A model generated the notes under the pieces. The model was not told where the DNA came from, did no database searches, and saw only the letters and a list, made by a program, of their open reading frames with translations. 5,072 bases of DNA from Ignavibacteria bacterium (GTDB taxonomy: Bacteria; Bacteroidota; Ignavibacteria; Ignavibacteriales; Ignavibacteriaceae): positions 1 through 5,072 of the forward strand of contig JAUSIA010000385.1 of NCBI GenBank assembly GCA_030648225.1. Direction: 5' to 3'. Position 1 is the stretch's first letter, and every line of letters starts with the position of its first letter. Made by a program: the position numbers and the translations under genes. Of the stretch, positions 1 through 5,072 are shown in pieces.

Positions 1-305
1 AGACTAAAGCATATAGGTATGATTCTGCCGGAAACCTTGAAGAATATTATATCTATGAATATGATAATGAAGGAAATCTTACTGAAGAAGAATGGTTTTC
101 TTCATCGGGAGGAAAAGTTTATAGTTTAAAAAATGATTATGATGATGGTATGAAAACCCACGCATATACTTATGATGAAAATAGTGATTTAATTTATGAG
201 TATGTTTTTAAGTATGATGAGAAAGGAAACATAATTGAAGAGATTAAATATGATAACAATGGTTTGCAGGCTGGCGTGATTCAGTATATTTATAAGTATT
301 ATTAA
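1..305 (+). CDS. YD/RHS-like repeat protein, C-terminal 100 residues (5' end outside window)
   Basis: The frame starting at base 3 is open from the window edge to a TAA at 303-305, giving 100 visible residues. It is full of short Tyr-Asp repeats: YDSAGNL (visible residues 6-12), YDNEGNL (20-26), YDDGMK (46-51), YDENSDL (57-63), YDEKGNI (71-77) and YDNNGLQ (83-89). They are separated by acidic, Tyr-rich beta-strand-like stretches such as EEYYIYEY and EEIKY. This Y-D-x-x-G-N-[LI] pattern is that of YD/RHS-type repeats, which form beta-rich extracellular or surface structures. No RHS core domain or toxin tail is visible. The protein simply ends two residues after the last Y-rich strand, so this looks like a small repeat-only protein rather than a polymorphic toxin. 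Its N-terminus, signal peptide and true length cannot be seen, and no specific function can be assigned. The reading frame is secure; the family call is moderate. Confidence 0.75.
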   Translation, partial: TKAYRYDSAGNLEEYYIYEYDNEGNLTEEEWFSSSGGKVYSLKNDYDDGMKTHAYTYDENSDLIYEYVFKYDEKGNIIEEIKYDNNGLQAGVIQYIYKYY

Positions 306-320
306 GATATAGATCTACAG

Positions 321-390
321 AATTGGAATTGTGGAATAATGGAATTTTGGAATGATCCGGCAGTTCTGAAAACATTCCATCATTCCAATT
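321..390. repeat. 8-bp-phased TGGAAT array with inverted ATTCCA partners
   Basis: Four copies of TGGAAT start at 324, 332, 340 and 348, exactly 8 bases apart with variable 2-base spacers. Two inverted copies (ATTCCA) start at 374 and 382, also 8 apart. Because of the phasing the arms can pair in several registers. Bases 321-329 pair perfectly with 382-390 and continue through 332-337/374-379 after a 2-base mismatch. Alternatively 348-356 pairs perfectly with 379-387 around a 22-base loop, followed by a five-T run (389-393). It lies in the 139-base gap between the YD-repeat gene and purE. It may be a dispersed intergenic repeat, a weak terminator or a protein-binding array; the sequence alone does not decide. 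Confidence 0.7.
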
Positions 391-444
391 TTTCTGGTAA
401 TAATGAAGCTGGAAAGATCATAAAGATTTTAATTAAGGAAAAAA

Positions 445-936
445 ATGAAATACGATAAACCTGTTGTGGGTATAATTATGGGAAGCGATTCCGATCTTAA
501 TATTATGAAAGAAGCGGCTGATGTTCTTGATGAGTTTGAAGTTAAATATGAAATGAAAATAATATCTGCTCACCGGAGTCCAGGATATTTATCTGAATAT
601 GCCTCAACAGCAGTTAATAGGGGAATTAAAATTATAATAGCGGGTGCAGGCGGTGCTGCACATTTACCGGGAGTAACTGCAGCGTATTTCCCATTACCAG
701 TAATAGGAGTTCCTGTTAAAGCGAAATCATTAGATGGACTTGATTCACTTCTCTCAATTGTTCAAATGCCTGGCGGCGTTCCTGTTGCAACTGTTGGAAT
801 TAACCAGGCAAAGAATGCGGGACTTCTTGCAGTACAGATATTAGCTACAAGTGATCAGAATCTTTTAAAGAAAATGGTTGCCTATAAAAAAAGAATTGAG
901 AAAGAATCTTTGGATAAAAATAAAAAATTGAAATAA
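445..936 (+). CDS. purE: 5-(carboxyamino)imidazole ribonucleotide mutase (class I PurE)
   Basis: PurE converts N5-carboxyaminoimidazole ribonucleotide (N5-CAIR) to 4-carboxy-5-aminoimidazole ribonucleotide (CAIR) in de novo purine synthesis, in the cytoplasm, usually after PurK. The 163 residues match the usual bacterial class I length (about 160-170) and carry the family signatures. GSDSD (13-17) is the N-terminal phosphate/substrate loop. SAHRSP (41-46) contains His43, equivalent to the conserved catalytic His of the family. [10 protein letters not shown] (67-76) is the glycine-rich substrate loop, and [23 protein letters not shown] (95-117) is split here only by normal family variation. 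The C-terminal ~20 residues are Lys-rich. The ATG at 445 is supported by an AAGGA at 435-439, five bases upstream, and by GSDSD lying at the expected distance from the N-terminus. Stops TAA and TAG are adjacent and in frame (934-939). purK and other pur genes are not in the window, so purE appears detached from its usual partner. Class II (CAIR-direct) PurE is less likely given the [14 protein letters not shown] segment. Confidence 0.97.
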   Translation: MKYDKPVVGIIMGSDSDLNIMKEAADVLDEFEVKYEMKIISAHRSPGYLSEYASTAVNRGIKIIIAGAGGAAHLPGVTAAYFPLPVIGVPVKAKSLDGLDSLLSIVQMPGGVPVATVGINQAKNAGLLAVQILATSDQNLLKKMVAYKKRIEKESLDKNKKLK

Positions 937-958
937 TAGTTTTTTATTTCAATTAAGA

Positions 959-1462
959 TGTGCAGAAACTAACAACAGAGGATTTGAAGTGCAAAGAAAA
1001 TCCAATTCTGAATATCAGGCAATTAGTTTCATAGATGGTTATGGAACTACTACTAACGCTCAGCAATATTCTTTTGTTGATAATAATATTCAACCGGGAC
1101 ATTATACTTATAGATTAAAGCAAATTGATTTTGACGGAACATTTGAATATTCAAATGAAGTTGAAGTTGATTTTGAAGTCCCATCTGATTTTTCATTATC
1201 TCAGAACTATCCAAACCCATTCAACCCAAGTACAAAGATAAGCTTTAATCTTCCGGTTGAATCAAATGTAACTTTGAAAATATTTAATGTAATTGGCCAG
1301 GAAGTTATGAGTTTGATACATGGAAATCTAAATGCAGGTTTTCATAATCTTGATCTCAATGCATCAAATCTGAATAGTGGTGTTTATTTCTATACTTTAG
1401 AAGCACAGGGTAATGATGGCAGCAGCTTCTCAGAAGTAAAGAAAATGATGCTGACAAAGTAA
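959..1462 (+). pseudogene. Orphan C-terminal fragment of a T9SS-exported protein (N-terminally truncated)
   Basis: The frame is open from 932 to a TAA at 1460-1462, and recognisable homology begins at about 959-965 (A-E-T-N-N-R-G-F-E-V-Q-R-K). It contains the FN3-like pre-tail module (YGTTT, YSFVDN, YTYRLKQIDFDGTFEYS) and then a full T9SS type A sorting domain (QNYPNPFNPSTKI near the start, GQEV, NSGVYFYT, and the end KKMMLTK). Bases 965-1462 align over the same length with 3288-3785 of the large exported gene downstream, at roughly two-thirds amino acid identity by eye. A GTG at 989 preceded by GAGGA (978-982) could start a 157-residue product. However, that start lies inside the conserved module and the homology continues upstream of it. 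There is no signal peptide, so such a product could not enter the Sec pathway that T9SS needs. I therefore read it as the remnant of a deleted or recombined gene. It sits 22 bases after the purE stop. An expressed standalone tail is possible but less likely. Confidence 0.75.
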
Positions 1463-1466
1463 TATT

Positions 1467-1480
1467 TATTGTTAACAATA
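1467..1480. repeat. 14-bp perfect palindrome after the orphan T9SS tail
   Basis: TATTGTTAACAATA reads the same on both strands. It begins four bases after the stop codon at 1462 and 14 bases before the terminator stem. As RNA it could form only a weak 5-bp AT-rich hairpin with a TTAA loop; as DNA it could bind a dimeric protein. No regulated start codon lies close by, so an operator role is unsupported. A chance AT-rich palindrome is quite possible. Confidence 0.4.
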
Positions 1481-1493
1481 TTATTTAGTTGTT

Positions 1494-1521
1494 AAATCCC
1501 GGGCTTGCCCGGGATTTTTTT
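1494..1521 (+). terminator. Strong intrinsic terminator after the T9SS remnant
   Basis: AAATCCCGGG (1494-1503) pairs perfectly with CCCGGGATTT (1508-1517) around a CTTG loop. A run of seven T follows (1515-1521) and overlaps the end of the stem. This is a classic Rho-independent terminator in the + direction. On the opposite strand there is no comparable T-run, so it looks one-directional. It would end transcription of purE and the fragment behind it, since nothing similar lies between 937 and 1463. Confidence 0.92.
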
Positions 1522-1577
1522 ATTAATTAAAGTCTGAAATTCTTCTTGCATTATTTCAGTATTTTCCTTATTGTTGA

Positions 1578-1597
1578 CCCACTGGAATTATAGTGGG
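1578..1597. repeat. Small inverted repeat in the spacer before the large exported gene
   Basis: CCCACT (1578-1583) and AGTGGG (1592-1597) are perfect inverted copies around an 8-base AT-rich loop. T-rich sequence follows (1600-1616), giving a terminator-like shape, but the stem is only 6 bp and the T-run is interrupted. A TTGACC (1574-1579) overlapping its left arm resembles a -35 box, but no good -10 box follows at 16-18 bases. It could be a weak second terminator, a 5'-leader hairpin or an operator. Apart from this, the 1522-1703 spacer shows only AT-rich sequence in which I cannot fix a promoter. Confidence 0.35.
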
Positions 1598-1703
1598 CAT
1601 TATTTTTACATTTTTTAGTAAGGTCTGAGGGAATATACCTTCTCGCTTTAATTCTACAGAGTTTATTCTAACTAACTATTAATTATCATTAAATGGAGAA
1701 TCT

Positions 1704-3785
1704 ATGAAAAAACTTTTCAGCCTTTCTGTTCTTGTAATATTTCTTTTCTCATCTTTTACTCTTTTAGGGCAAAGGAAATATGACAATTCAGACTTTTCTA
1801 AAAACCCTAACGCACCTACCAAATCATTCGGACAAATACCTTTCAGTACAGAGGGTATTGTTACAATCACTCATTCTAGCAGTCAAACAATAGTTACTGG
1901 TAGCGTTTCTTGTAATGCTAGTGGTTTGCATACAGATAATAGCTATTGGCGAGCTTTTAATCTTCCATCATTCGGAATATCAGAAGATTACAGTATTACT
2001 GATGTTTCTATTGGTGTTGACCAAGCTATAGGTAATGGTGGAACTCAACCAATTACCTGTAATTTGTATGTATCCAGCCCTCCTTTCCCCGGAGGTTATC
2101 CGGCTTCTTTAACTCTCATTGGTACTACTAGCATTAATGTACCGGACCAGTCATTATCAATATTTAATATACCTGTTACAGGTGTTGCTCCTGTCGGATC
2201 AGAACTTGTTGTTGAAATTTTCACACCTGATGGACAAGCGACTGGTAACTCTTTCTTTATTGGTTCAAATTCATTGGGACAAACTGGTCCTAGTTATATT
2301 AATGCAACTGATTGCGGTATACCCACACCAACTGATTTAGCAGCTATCGGATTTCCAAATATGCATATAGTAATGAATGTTACTGGTGATGTTGGAATAA
2401 CATGTCCTATTGGCGATCCTACAGATCCAAACCCAGCTGATTTAGCAATAAATGTCCCTTTATCAACTTCTTCTGTTTCCTGGACAAATCCTGTTGAAGC
2501 TATATCAACCACCCTTTGGTTTGGAACAGATCCTAATAACCTAACTAATGTTCAATCAGGTTCATTATCGAATTCCTGGAACATTACCCCTACTCTTCAA
2601 CCAGCTACAGAGTATTTCTGGCGAGTTGAAGTATTCCGTGATACTTGCAGTAAATTAGGTCAACTCTGGTCATTCACCACCGAATCAAATGCCATCCAAA
2701 AATTCTTTGATGATTTTGAAGCTAATACAGATTCATTGCCGGCAGGATGGGTAGTTACAAATGATGGCGGGACTGGTGTTTGGGGTGTTTATCCTAATCC
2801 AAATATTCCGGTATGGCCAAATACTTATACATTACCCTGCGGGGCTGGTTGTGGAAAAGTGCTTTCAGCAGATTCTGATTATTGGGAATCAGGAAGTAAT
2901 TTGCTTTCTACAGCAAGAATTGACCAGACATTTGATGCTACAAATTACACAGTTGTATCTATAGAGTTTGATCAGGACTTCAATGATTTTGGCGGCCCGG
3001 ATGAAGGTTATGTTGAAGTTAGCACAGATGGTGGATCAACCTGGACAATTATATGGTCTCAAATAGGAGCTGATTTAAGAAATACTCACGAAGTAGTAGA
3101 TATTAGTTCCGTTGCCGCTGGTAATACATTCCAGGTTCAATTCAGATCAGTACAACCTTTCTGGGATTGGTGGTGGACTGTAGATAATGTAGCAATTTAC
3201 AATGCTGGGTTTATTCCTGTTGAGTTAACATCTTTTACAACTTCTGTCATTGGCGGAAAAGTTAACCTGAACTGGCAGACGGCAACTGAAACCAATAACT
3301 ATGGTTTTGAAGTTGAAAGAAAAACTCCAGGACAGGAATTCACAAAAGTTGGATTTGTTGGCGGTTATGGAACAACAACCGAAGTTAAAAACTACAGCTT
3401 TGTTGATAATAGTGTAACATCAGGAAGCTATACATACAGATTAAAACAAGTTGATCTTGATGGTACATTTGAGTATTCAAGTGAAGTGGAAGTTGATCTT
3501 GCACCGGCTTCCTATTCATTGGCTCAAAATTATCCAAACCCATTCAACCCATCTACAAAAATTGACTTTAGTTTAGCTTCTGATTCTAAAGTTACTTTAA
3601 AGATCTTTGATGTATTAGGTCAGGAAGTAATCACTTTAATCAATGGAAATCTAAGTGCTGGTGTACATAGCCAAAACTTTGATGCTTCCTCAATTAATAG
3701 TGGTGTTTATTTCTATACAATAGAAGCTGTTGGTGTTGATGGATCAAACTTCTCTTCAACAAAGAAGATGATGCTTACTAAATAA
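1704..3785 (+). CDS. Exported multidomain beta-sandwich protein with T9SS type A sorting domain
   Basis: This 693-residue protein starts with a clear Sec signal peptide (MKK, then a hydrophobic core to about residue 21, with likely cleavage near LLG-Q23). Residues about 50-230 form a Thr/Ser/Gly-rich beta-sandwich region (SYWRAFNLPSFGI 80-92; GNSFFIGSN 181-189; IGFPNMHIVMNV 215-226) of a type I associate with Bacteroidota surface proteins, with no known activity. Residues about 238-328 look FN3-like (ATEYFWRVEV 301-310, LWSFTTES 321-328). Residues about 333-500 resemble a jelly-roll (MAM/choice-of-anchor-J-like) domain, from FDDFEANTDSLPAGW to the Trp-rich WDWWWTVDNVAIYN (487-500). Residues 505-600 are a second FN3-like module. 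Residues about 606-693 are the T9SS tail (QNYPNPFNPSTKI 608-620, GQEV 639-642, NSGVYFYT 665-672, ending MMLTK), which directs export across the outer membrane and surface attachment or release. GGAGA at 1695-1699 supports the ATG at 1704. No enzyme motif is visible, so adhesion or glycan binding is a guess. It is followed by its own terminator and appears to be transcribed alone. Confidence 0.93.
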   Translation: MKKLFSLSVLVIFLFSSFTLLGQRKYDNSDFSKNPNAPTKSFGQIPFSTEGIVTITHSSSQTIVTGSVSCNASGLHTDNSYWRAFNLPSFGISEDYSITDVSIGVDQAIGNGGTQPITCNLYVSSPPFPGGYPASLTLIGTTSINVPDQSLSIFNIPVTGVAPVGSELVVEIFTPDGQATGNSFFIGSNSLGQTGPSYINATDCGIPTPTDLAAIGFPNMHIVMNVTGDVGITCPIGDPTDPNPADLAINVPLSTSSVSWTNPVEAISTTLWFGTDPNNLTNVQSGSLSNSWNITPTLQPATEYFWRVEVFRDTCSKLGQLWSFTTESNAIQKFFDDFEANTDSLPAGWVVTNDGGTGVWGVYPNPNIPVWPNTYTLPCGAGCGKVLSADSDYWESGSNLLSTARIDQTFDATNYTVVSIEFDQDFNDFGGPDEGYVEVSTDGGSTWTIIWSQIGADLRNTHEVVDISSVAAGNTFQVQFRSVQPFWDWWWTVDNVAIYNAGFIPVELTSFTTSVIGGKVNLNWQTATETNNYGFEVERKTPGQEFTKVGFVGGYGTTTEVKNYSFVDNSVTSGSYTYRLKQVDLDGTFEYSSEVEVDLAPASYSLAQNYPNPFNPSTKIDFSLASDSKVTLKIFDVLGQEVITLINGNLSAGVHSQNFDASSINSGVYFYTIEAVGVDGSNFSSTKKMMLTK

Positions 3786-3787
3786 TT

Positions 3788-3817
3788 AAGTGAGACTCAC
3801 TTCTTAGTGAGATTCAC
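3788..3817. repeat. Two near-identical small palindromes directly after the stop codon
   Basis: GTGAGACTCAC (3790-3800) and GTGAGATTCAC (3807-3817) are direct copies 17 bases apart with one mismatch. Each is itself near-palindromic. The first extends to AAGTGAG/CTCACTT arms (3788-3794 and 3796-3802) around a single base. As RNA, the more plausible fold pairs CTCACT (3796-3801) with AGTGAG (3806-3811) around a TCTT loop, taking one arm from each copy. It sits between the stop of the exported gene and the main terminator, so it may be a 3'-end stabilising hairpin or a duplicated protein-binding site. Confidence 0.6.
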
Positions 3818-3829
3818 ACTTTCTTAGAT

Positions 3830-3859
3830 AAAAGCCCCGACCATGCCGGGGCTTTTTTT
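3830..3859 (+). terminator. Strong intrinsic terminator after the exported gene
   Basis: AAAAGCCCCG (3830-3839) pairs perfectly with CGGGGCTTTT (3847-3856) around the loop ACCATGC. The seven-T run at 3853-3859 completes a Rho-independent terminator in the + direction. On the reverse strand the stem is followed by only four T, so any activity in that direction would be weak; there is no gene on that strand to need it. It separates the exported gene from the TPR lipoprotein operon. Confidence 0.93.
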
Positions 3860-3874
3860 ATGGACATAACTGCA

Positions 3875-3901
3875 TTGATACTTCATATCATATTTGATAA
3901 T
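3875..3901 (+). promoter_or_regulatory. Possible promoter for the TPR lipoprotein / DUF58 operon
   Basis: TTGATA (3875-3880) and GATAAT (3896-3901) each match the sigma-70 -35 and -10 consensus at five of six positions. The 15-base spacer is shorter than the usual 16-18. Position favours it: it lies just after the upstream terminator and 28 bases before the ATG at 3929, so the downstream genes must have a promoter in about this 69-base interval. The region is very AT-rich and chance matches are common, so this is tentative. I did not find a clean Bacteroidota-type TAnnTTTG box here. Confidence 0.25.
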
Positions 3902-3928
3902 TTTATATCTCACAATTAAAGAATTAAA

Positions 3929-4435
3929 ATGAAGATAATATTACAAATTGTTATTTTAATTGGATTTGTATTCTATAGCTGTAGTAAAATCTCTGATAAA
4001 GAATATATGAAAATGGCTTCTGAAAAAGTTGAAAAGGGAAATATCTCAGAAGCTATTTCTGACTATAATAAACTTTTAGATGAATATCCTGAAAGTGAAC
4101 TGGCTCCTGAAGCAATAATTAAGCAGGCTACATTATATCATGAAAATAAGGTTAAAAATATATCTCCTAAAGAAGCCTTAAATAAAGCGGCTGATTTATT
4201 TATTTCTGTTTCGGAAAAATATCCTCAAAGTGAACAGGGACCTTCATCATTATTTATGGCTGGATTTATTTATGCAAATGAAATACTGGATTATAATAAG
4301 GCAAAAGAAGTTTATAATTTATTCTTAAAAAAATATCCTGAGCATGAGCTTGCAGCCTCAGCAAAAGAAGAACTTGAATTTATGGGTCTTACCCCTGACG
4401 AAATTCTTAAAAAGAAAATTGCTGTGAAGGAATAA
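3929..4435 (+). CDS. Short TPR lipoprotein, BamD/YbgF-like
   Basis: This 168-residue protein has a lipoprotein-type N-terminus: MK, a hydrophobic stretch (3-16), then YSC with Cys18 as the probable lipidated residue. The box is relaxed (F-Y-S-C rather than L-A-G-C). The mature part is helical and TPR-like, with repeats at about 26-57, 64-98 and 105-137. Each ends in a recurring YP-x-[SH]-E turn (EYPESE 52-57, KYPQSE 97-102, KYPEHE 135-140), a pattern shared by BamD and the C-terminal domain of YbgF/CpoB. It is clearly shorter than typical BamD (about 240-250 residues), so I do not call it bamD. TPR lipoproteins usually scaffold envelope complexes; the partner here is unknown. The start has only a weak Shine-Dalgarno, but it is the only ATG placing the hydrophobic segment and Cys correctly. 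The DUF58 gene begins 2 bases after its stop, so the two are almost certainly co-transcribed. Confidence 0.88.
   Translation: MKIILQIVILIGFVFYSCSKISDKEYMKMASEKVEKGNISEAISDYNKLLDEYPESELAPEAIIKQATLYHENKVKNISPKEALNKAADLFISVSEKYPQSEQGPSSLFMAGFIYANEILDYNKAKEVYNLFLKKYPEHELAASAKEELEFMGLTPDEILKKKIAVKE
4427..4431 (+). promoter_or_regulatory. Ribosome-binding site of the DUF58 gene inside the lipoprotein gene
   Basis: AAGGA at 4427-4431 lies within the last codons of the TPR lipoprotein gene and six bases before the ATG at 4438. It fixes the DUF58 start. Because the site is traversed by ribosomes finishing the upstream gene, it suggests translational coupling of the pair. Confidence 0.75.
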
Positions 4436-4437
4436 AA

Positions 4438-5072
4438 ATGATTCCGGTTTCTCAGGATTACAGGAGATTTTTAGATCCCTCTATTATTTCTAAACTTAAT
4501 TCTCTTGAGCTTCGCGCAAGGCTTGTCGTGGAGGGTTTTATGGTCGGTCTTCATAAAAGCCCTTATCACGGATTTAGCGTTGAGTTTACGCAGCATCGTC
4601 CATATATGCAAGGAGACGGATTAAGGGATATTGACTGGAAAGTATATGGCAAAACAGAAAAGTTTTTTATTAAGCAATATGAAGAAGAGACAAACTTAAA
4701 GAGCTATATACTTCTCGATATCAGTAACTCAATGAACTTTGCTTATGAAAAAAATGTGAAAAAAATTGAATATGCTTCTACACTTGTTGCTGCATTTTCA
4801 TATCTGATGATCAAGCAGCAGGATGCGGTAGGGCTTGCAGTATATGCTGATAAAATAGTTAAATATTTCCCTCCAAAAATGTCTAAAGCGTACCTGCATG
4901 AAATAATAAAAAATCTTTCTGCAATAACACCATCCGAAAAAACCAACACTGCTGAATGCCTGAATTCCATTGCTGAAAAAATTAAAAGAAGGGGTTTGGT
5001 TATTATTGTATCAGATTTTTTTGATGATGTTAATGCAATTCTTAAAGCATTAAAACATTTCAGGTATAAGAA
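4438..5072 (+). CDS. DUF58 domain protein with vWA-like fold (3' end outside window)
   Basis: The frame is open from ATG 4438 to the window edge, giving 211 residues and two bases of the next codon. Short single-domain DUF58 proteins are typically about 290-300 residues, so roughly two thirds is seen. The family signature is strong: GLHKSPYHGFSVEF (37-50), then R-PYMQGD (54-60), RDIDWKVYGKT (63-73) and IKQYEEETN (78-86). A vWA-like fold follows, with the metal-binding DxSxS motif DISNS (94-98), a KTNT segment (168-171) that may supply the MIDAS Thr, and the strand VIIVSDFFDD (188-197) with Asp193. No membrane segment is visible, suggesting a cytoplasmic protein. DUF58 proteins are typically encoded beside MoxR AAA+ ATPases and BatA-type vWA/TPR proteins and are thought to act in complex maturation or envelope stress; the exact activity is unknown. 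Here the upstream partner is a TPR lipoprotein, and no MoxR gene is in view. It may lie downstream or elsewhere. Confidence 0.94.
   Translation, partial: MIPVSQDYRRFLDPSIISKLNSLELRARLVVEGFMVGLHKSPYHGFSVEFTQHRPYMQGDGLRDIDWKVYGKTEKFFIKQYEEETNLKSYILLDISNSMNFAYEKNVKKIEYASTLVAAFSYLMIKQQDAVGLAVYADKIVKYFPPKMSKAYLHEIIKNLSAITPSEKTNTAECLNSIAEKIKRRGLVIIVSDFFDDVNAILKALKHFRYK

Noticed and set aside
1..305. RHS polymorphic toxin
   Set aside because: YD-like repeats are present, but the visible C-terminus has no RHS core motif or variable toxin domain, and no immunity gene follows.
324..387. CRISPR-like reading of the TGGAAT array
   Set aside because: The repeats are 6 bases with 2-base spacers and have inverted copies. 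CRISPR repeats are about 23-40 bases with spacers of similar length, and no cas gene is present.
989..1462. A genuine 157-residue gene starting at the GTG
   Set aside because: Homology to the neighbouring exported protein continues upstream of the GTG, the GAGGA is also just the codons for conserved residues, and there is no signal peptide. A truncated remnant explains this better, although expression cannot be excluded.
1679..1870. Open frame on the minus strand over the start of the exported gene
   Set aside because: It is antisense to the signal peptide and N-terminus of a clearly coding gene, has no recognisable domain, and lies in the shadow of that gene's codon pattern.
2119..2340. Open frame on the plus strand in another frame within the exported gene
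   Set aside because: It is fully inside the 693-residue coding frame. Its Leu-rich translation reflects frame-shifted reading of Ser/Thr/Val codons.
2294..2512. Open frame on the minus strand within the exported gene
   Set aside because: It is fully antisense to a supported domain region, with no ribosome-binding site or family resemblance seen.
2761..2964. Open frame on the plus strand in another frame within the jelly-roll region
   Set aside because: It is a shadow of the real coding frame, which carries the recognisable domain sequence.
3929..4435. Assignment as bamD
   Set aside because: The TPR pattern and lipoprotein signal fit, but the protein is about 75 residues shorter than usual BamD and the neighbour is a DUF58 gene. 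Only a family-level label is supported.
4743..4970. Open frame on the minus strand opposite the DUF58 gene
   Set aside because: It is antisense to a strongly conserved family domain and has no independent support.

Overview
This AT-rich window (about one third G+C by eye) most likely comes from an Ignavibacteria-type member of the Bacteroidota/Chlorobiota lineage. The evidence is two copies of a C-terminal type IX secretion (T9SS) sorting domain of the 'QNYPNPFNPSTKI ... GQEV ... NSGVYFYT ... KKMMLTK' style. Both are preceded by the 'ETNN.GFEV.RK ... YRLKQ.D.DGTFEYS.EVEVD' module that is common in exported proteins of that group. All supported genes are on the + strand.

Layout. Positions 1-305 hold the 3' end of a protein built of YD/RHS-like repeats. 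A 139-base gap follows, carrying an 8-bp-phased TGGAAT array with inverted partners. A complete class I purE (445-936) comes next. Directly behind purE (about 959-1462) lies an orphan T9SS tail: the last ~168 residues of an exported protein with no signal peptide or N-terminal domains, ending at a strong intrinsic terminator (1494-1521). After a 241-base spacer comes a full-length exported multidomain protein of 693 residues (1704-3785). It has a signal peptide, a beta-sandwich N-terminal domain, an FN3-like domain, a jelly-roll domain rich in Trp, and a T9SS tail clearly homologous to the orphan one. It ends in two near-identical small palindromes and a second strong terminator (3830-3859).

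The last unit is an apparent operon: a short TPR lipoprotein (3929-4435) followed after 2 bases by a DUF58 protein (4438 to the window edge) with a vWA-like metal-binding motif. The DUF58 ribosome-binding site lies inside the end of the lipoprotein gene, which suggests translational coupling. The usual MoxR ATPase partner of DUF58 proteins is not in view.

Functionally, the window mixes one housekeeping purine gene, cell-surface or secreted proteins of unknown role, and the start of a probable DUF58/TPR envelope-associated operon. I see no RNA genes, CRISPR array, transposase or phage gene. I do not see a convincing new biological system. The points most worth a second look are the truncated T9SS tail with its intact paralogue nearby, the 8-bp-phased inverted array, and the TPR-lipoprotein/DUF58 pairing.
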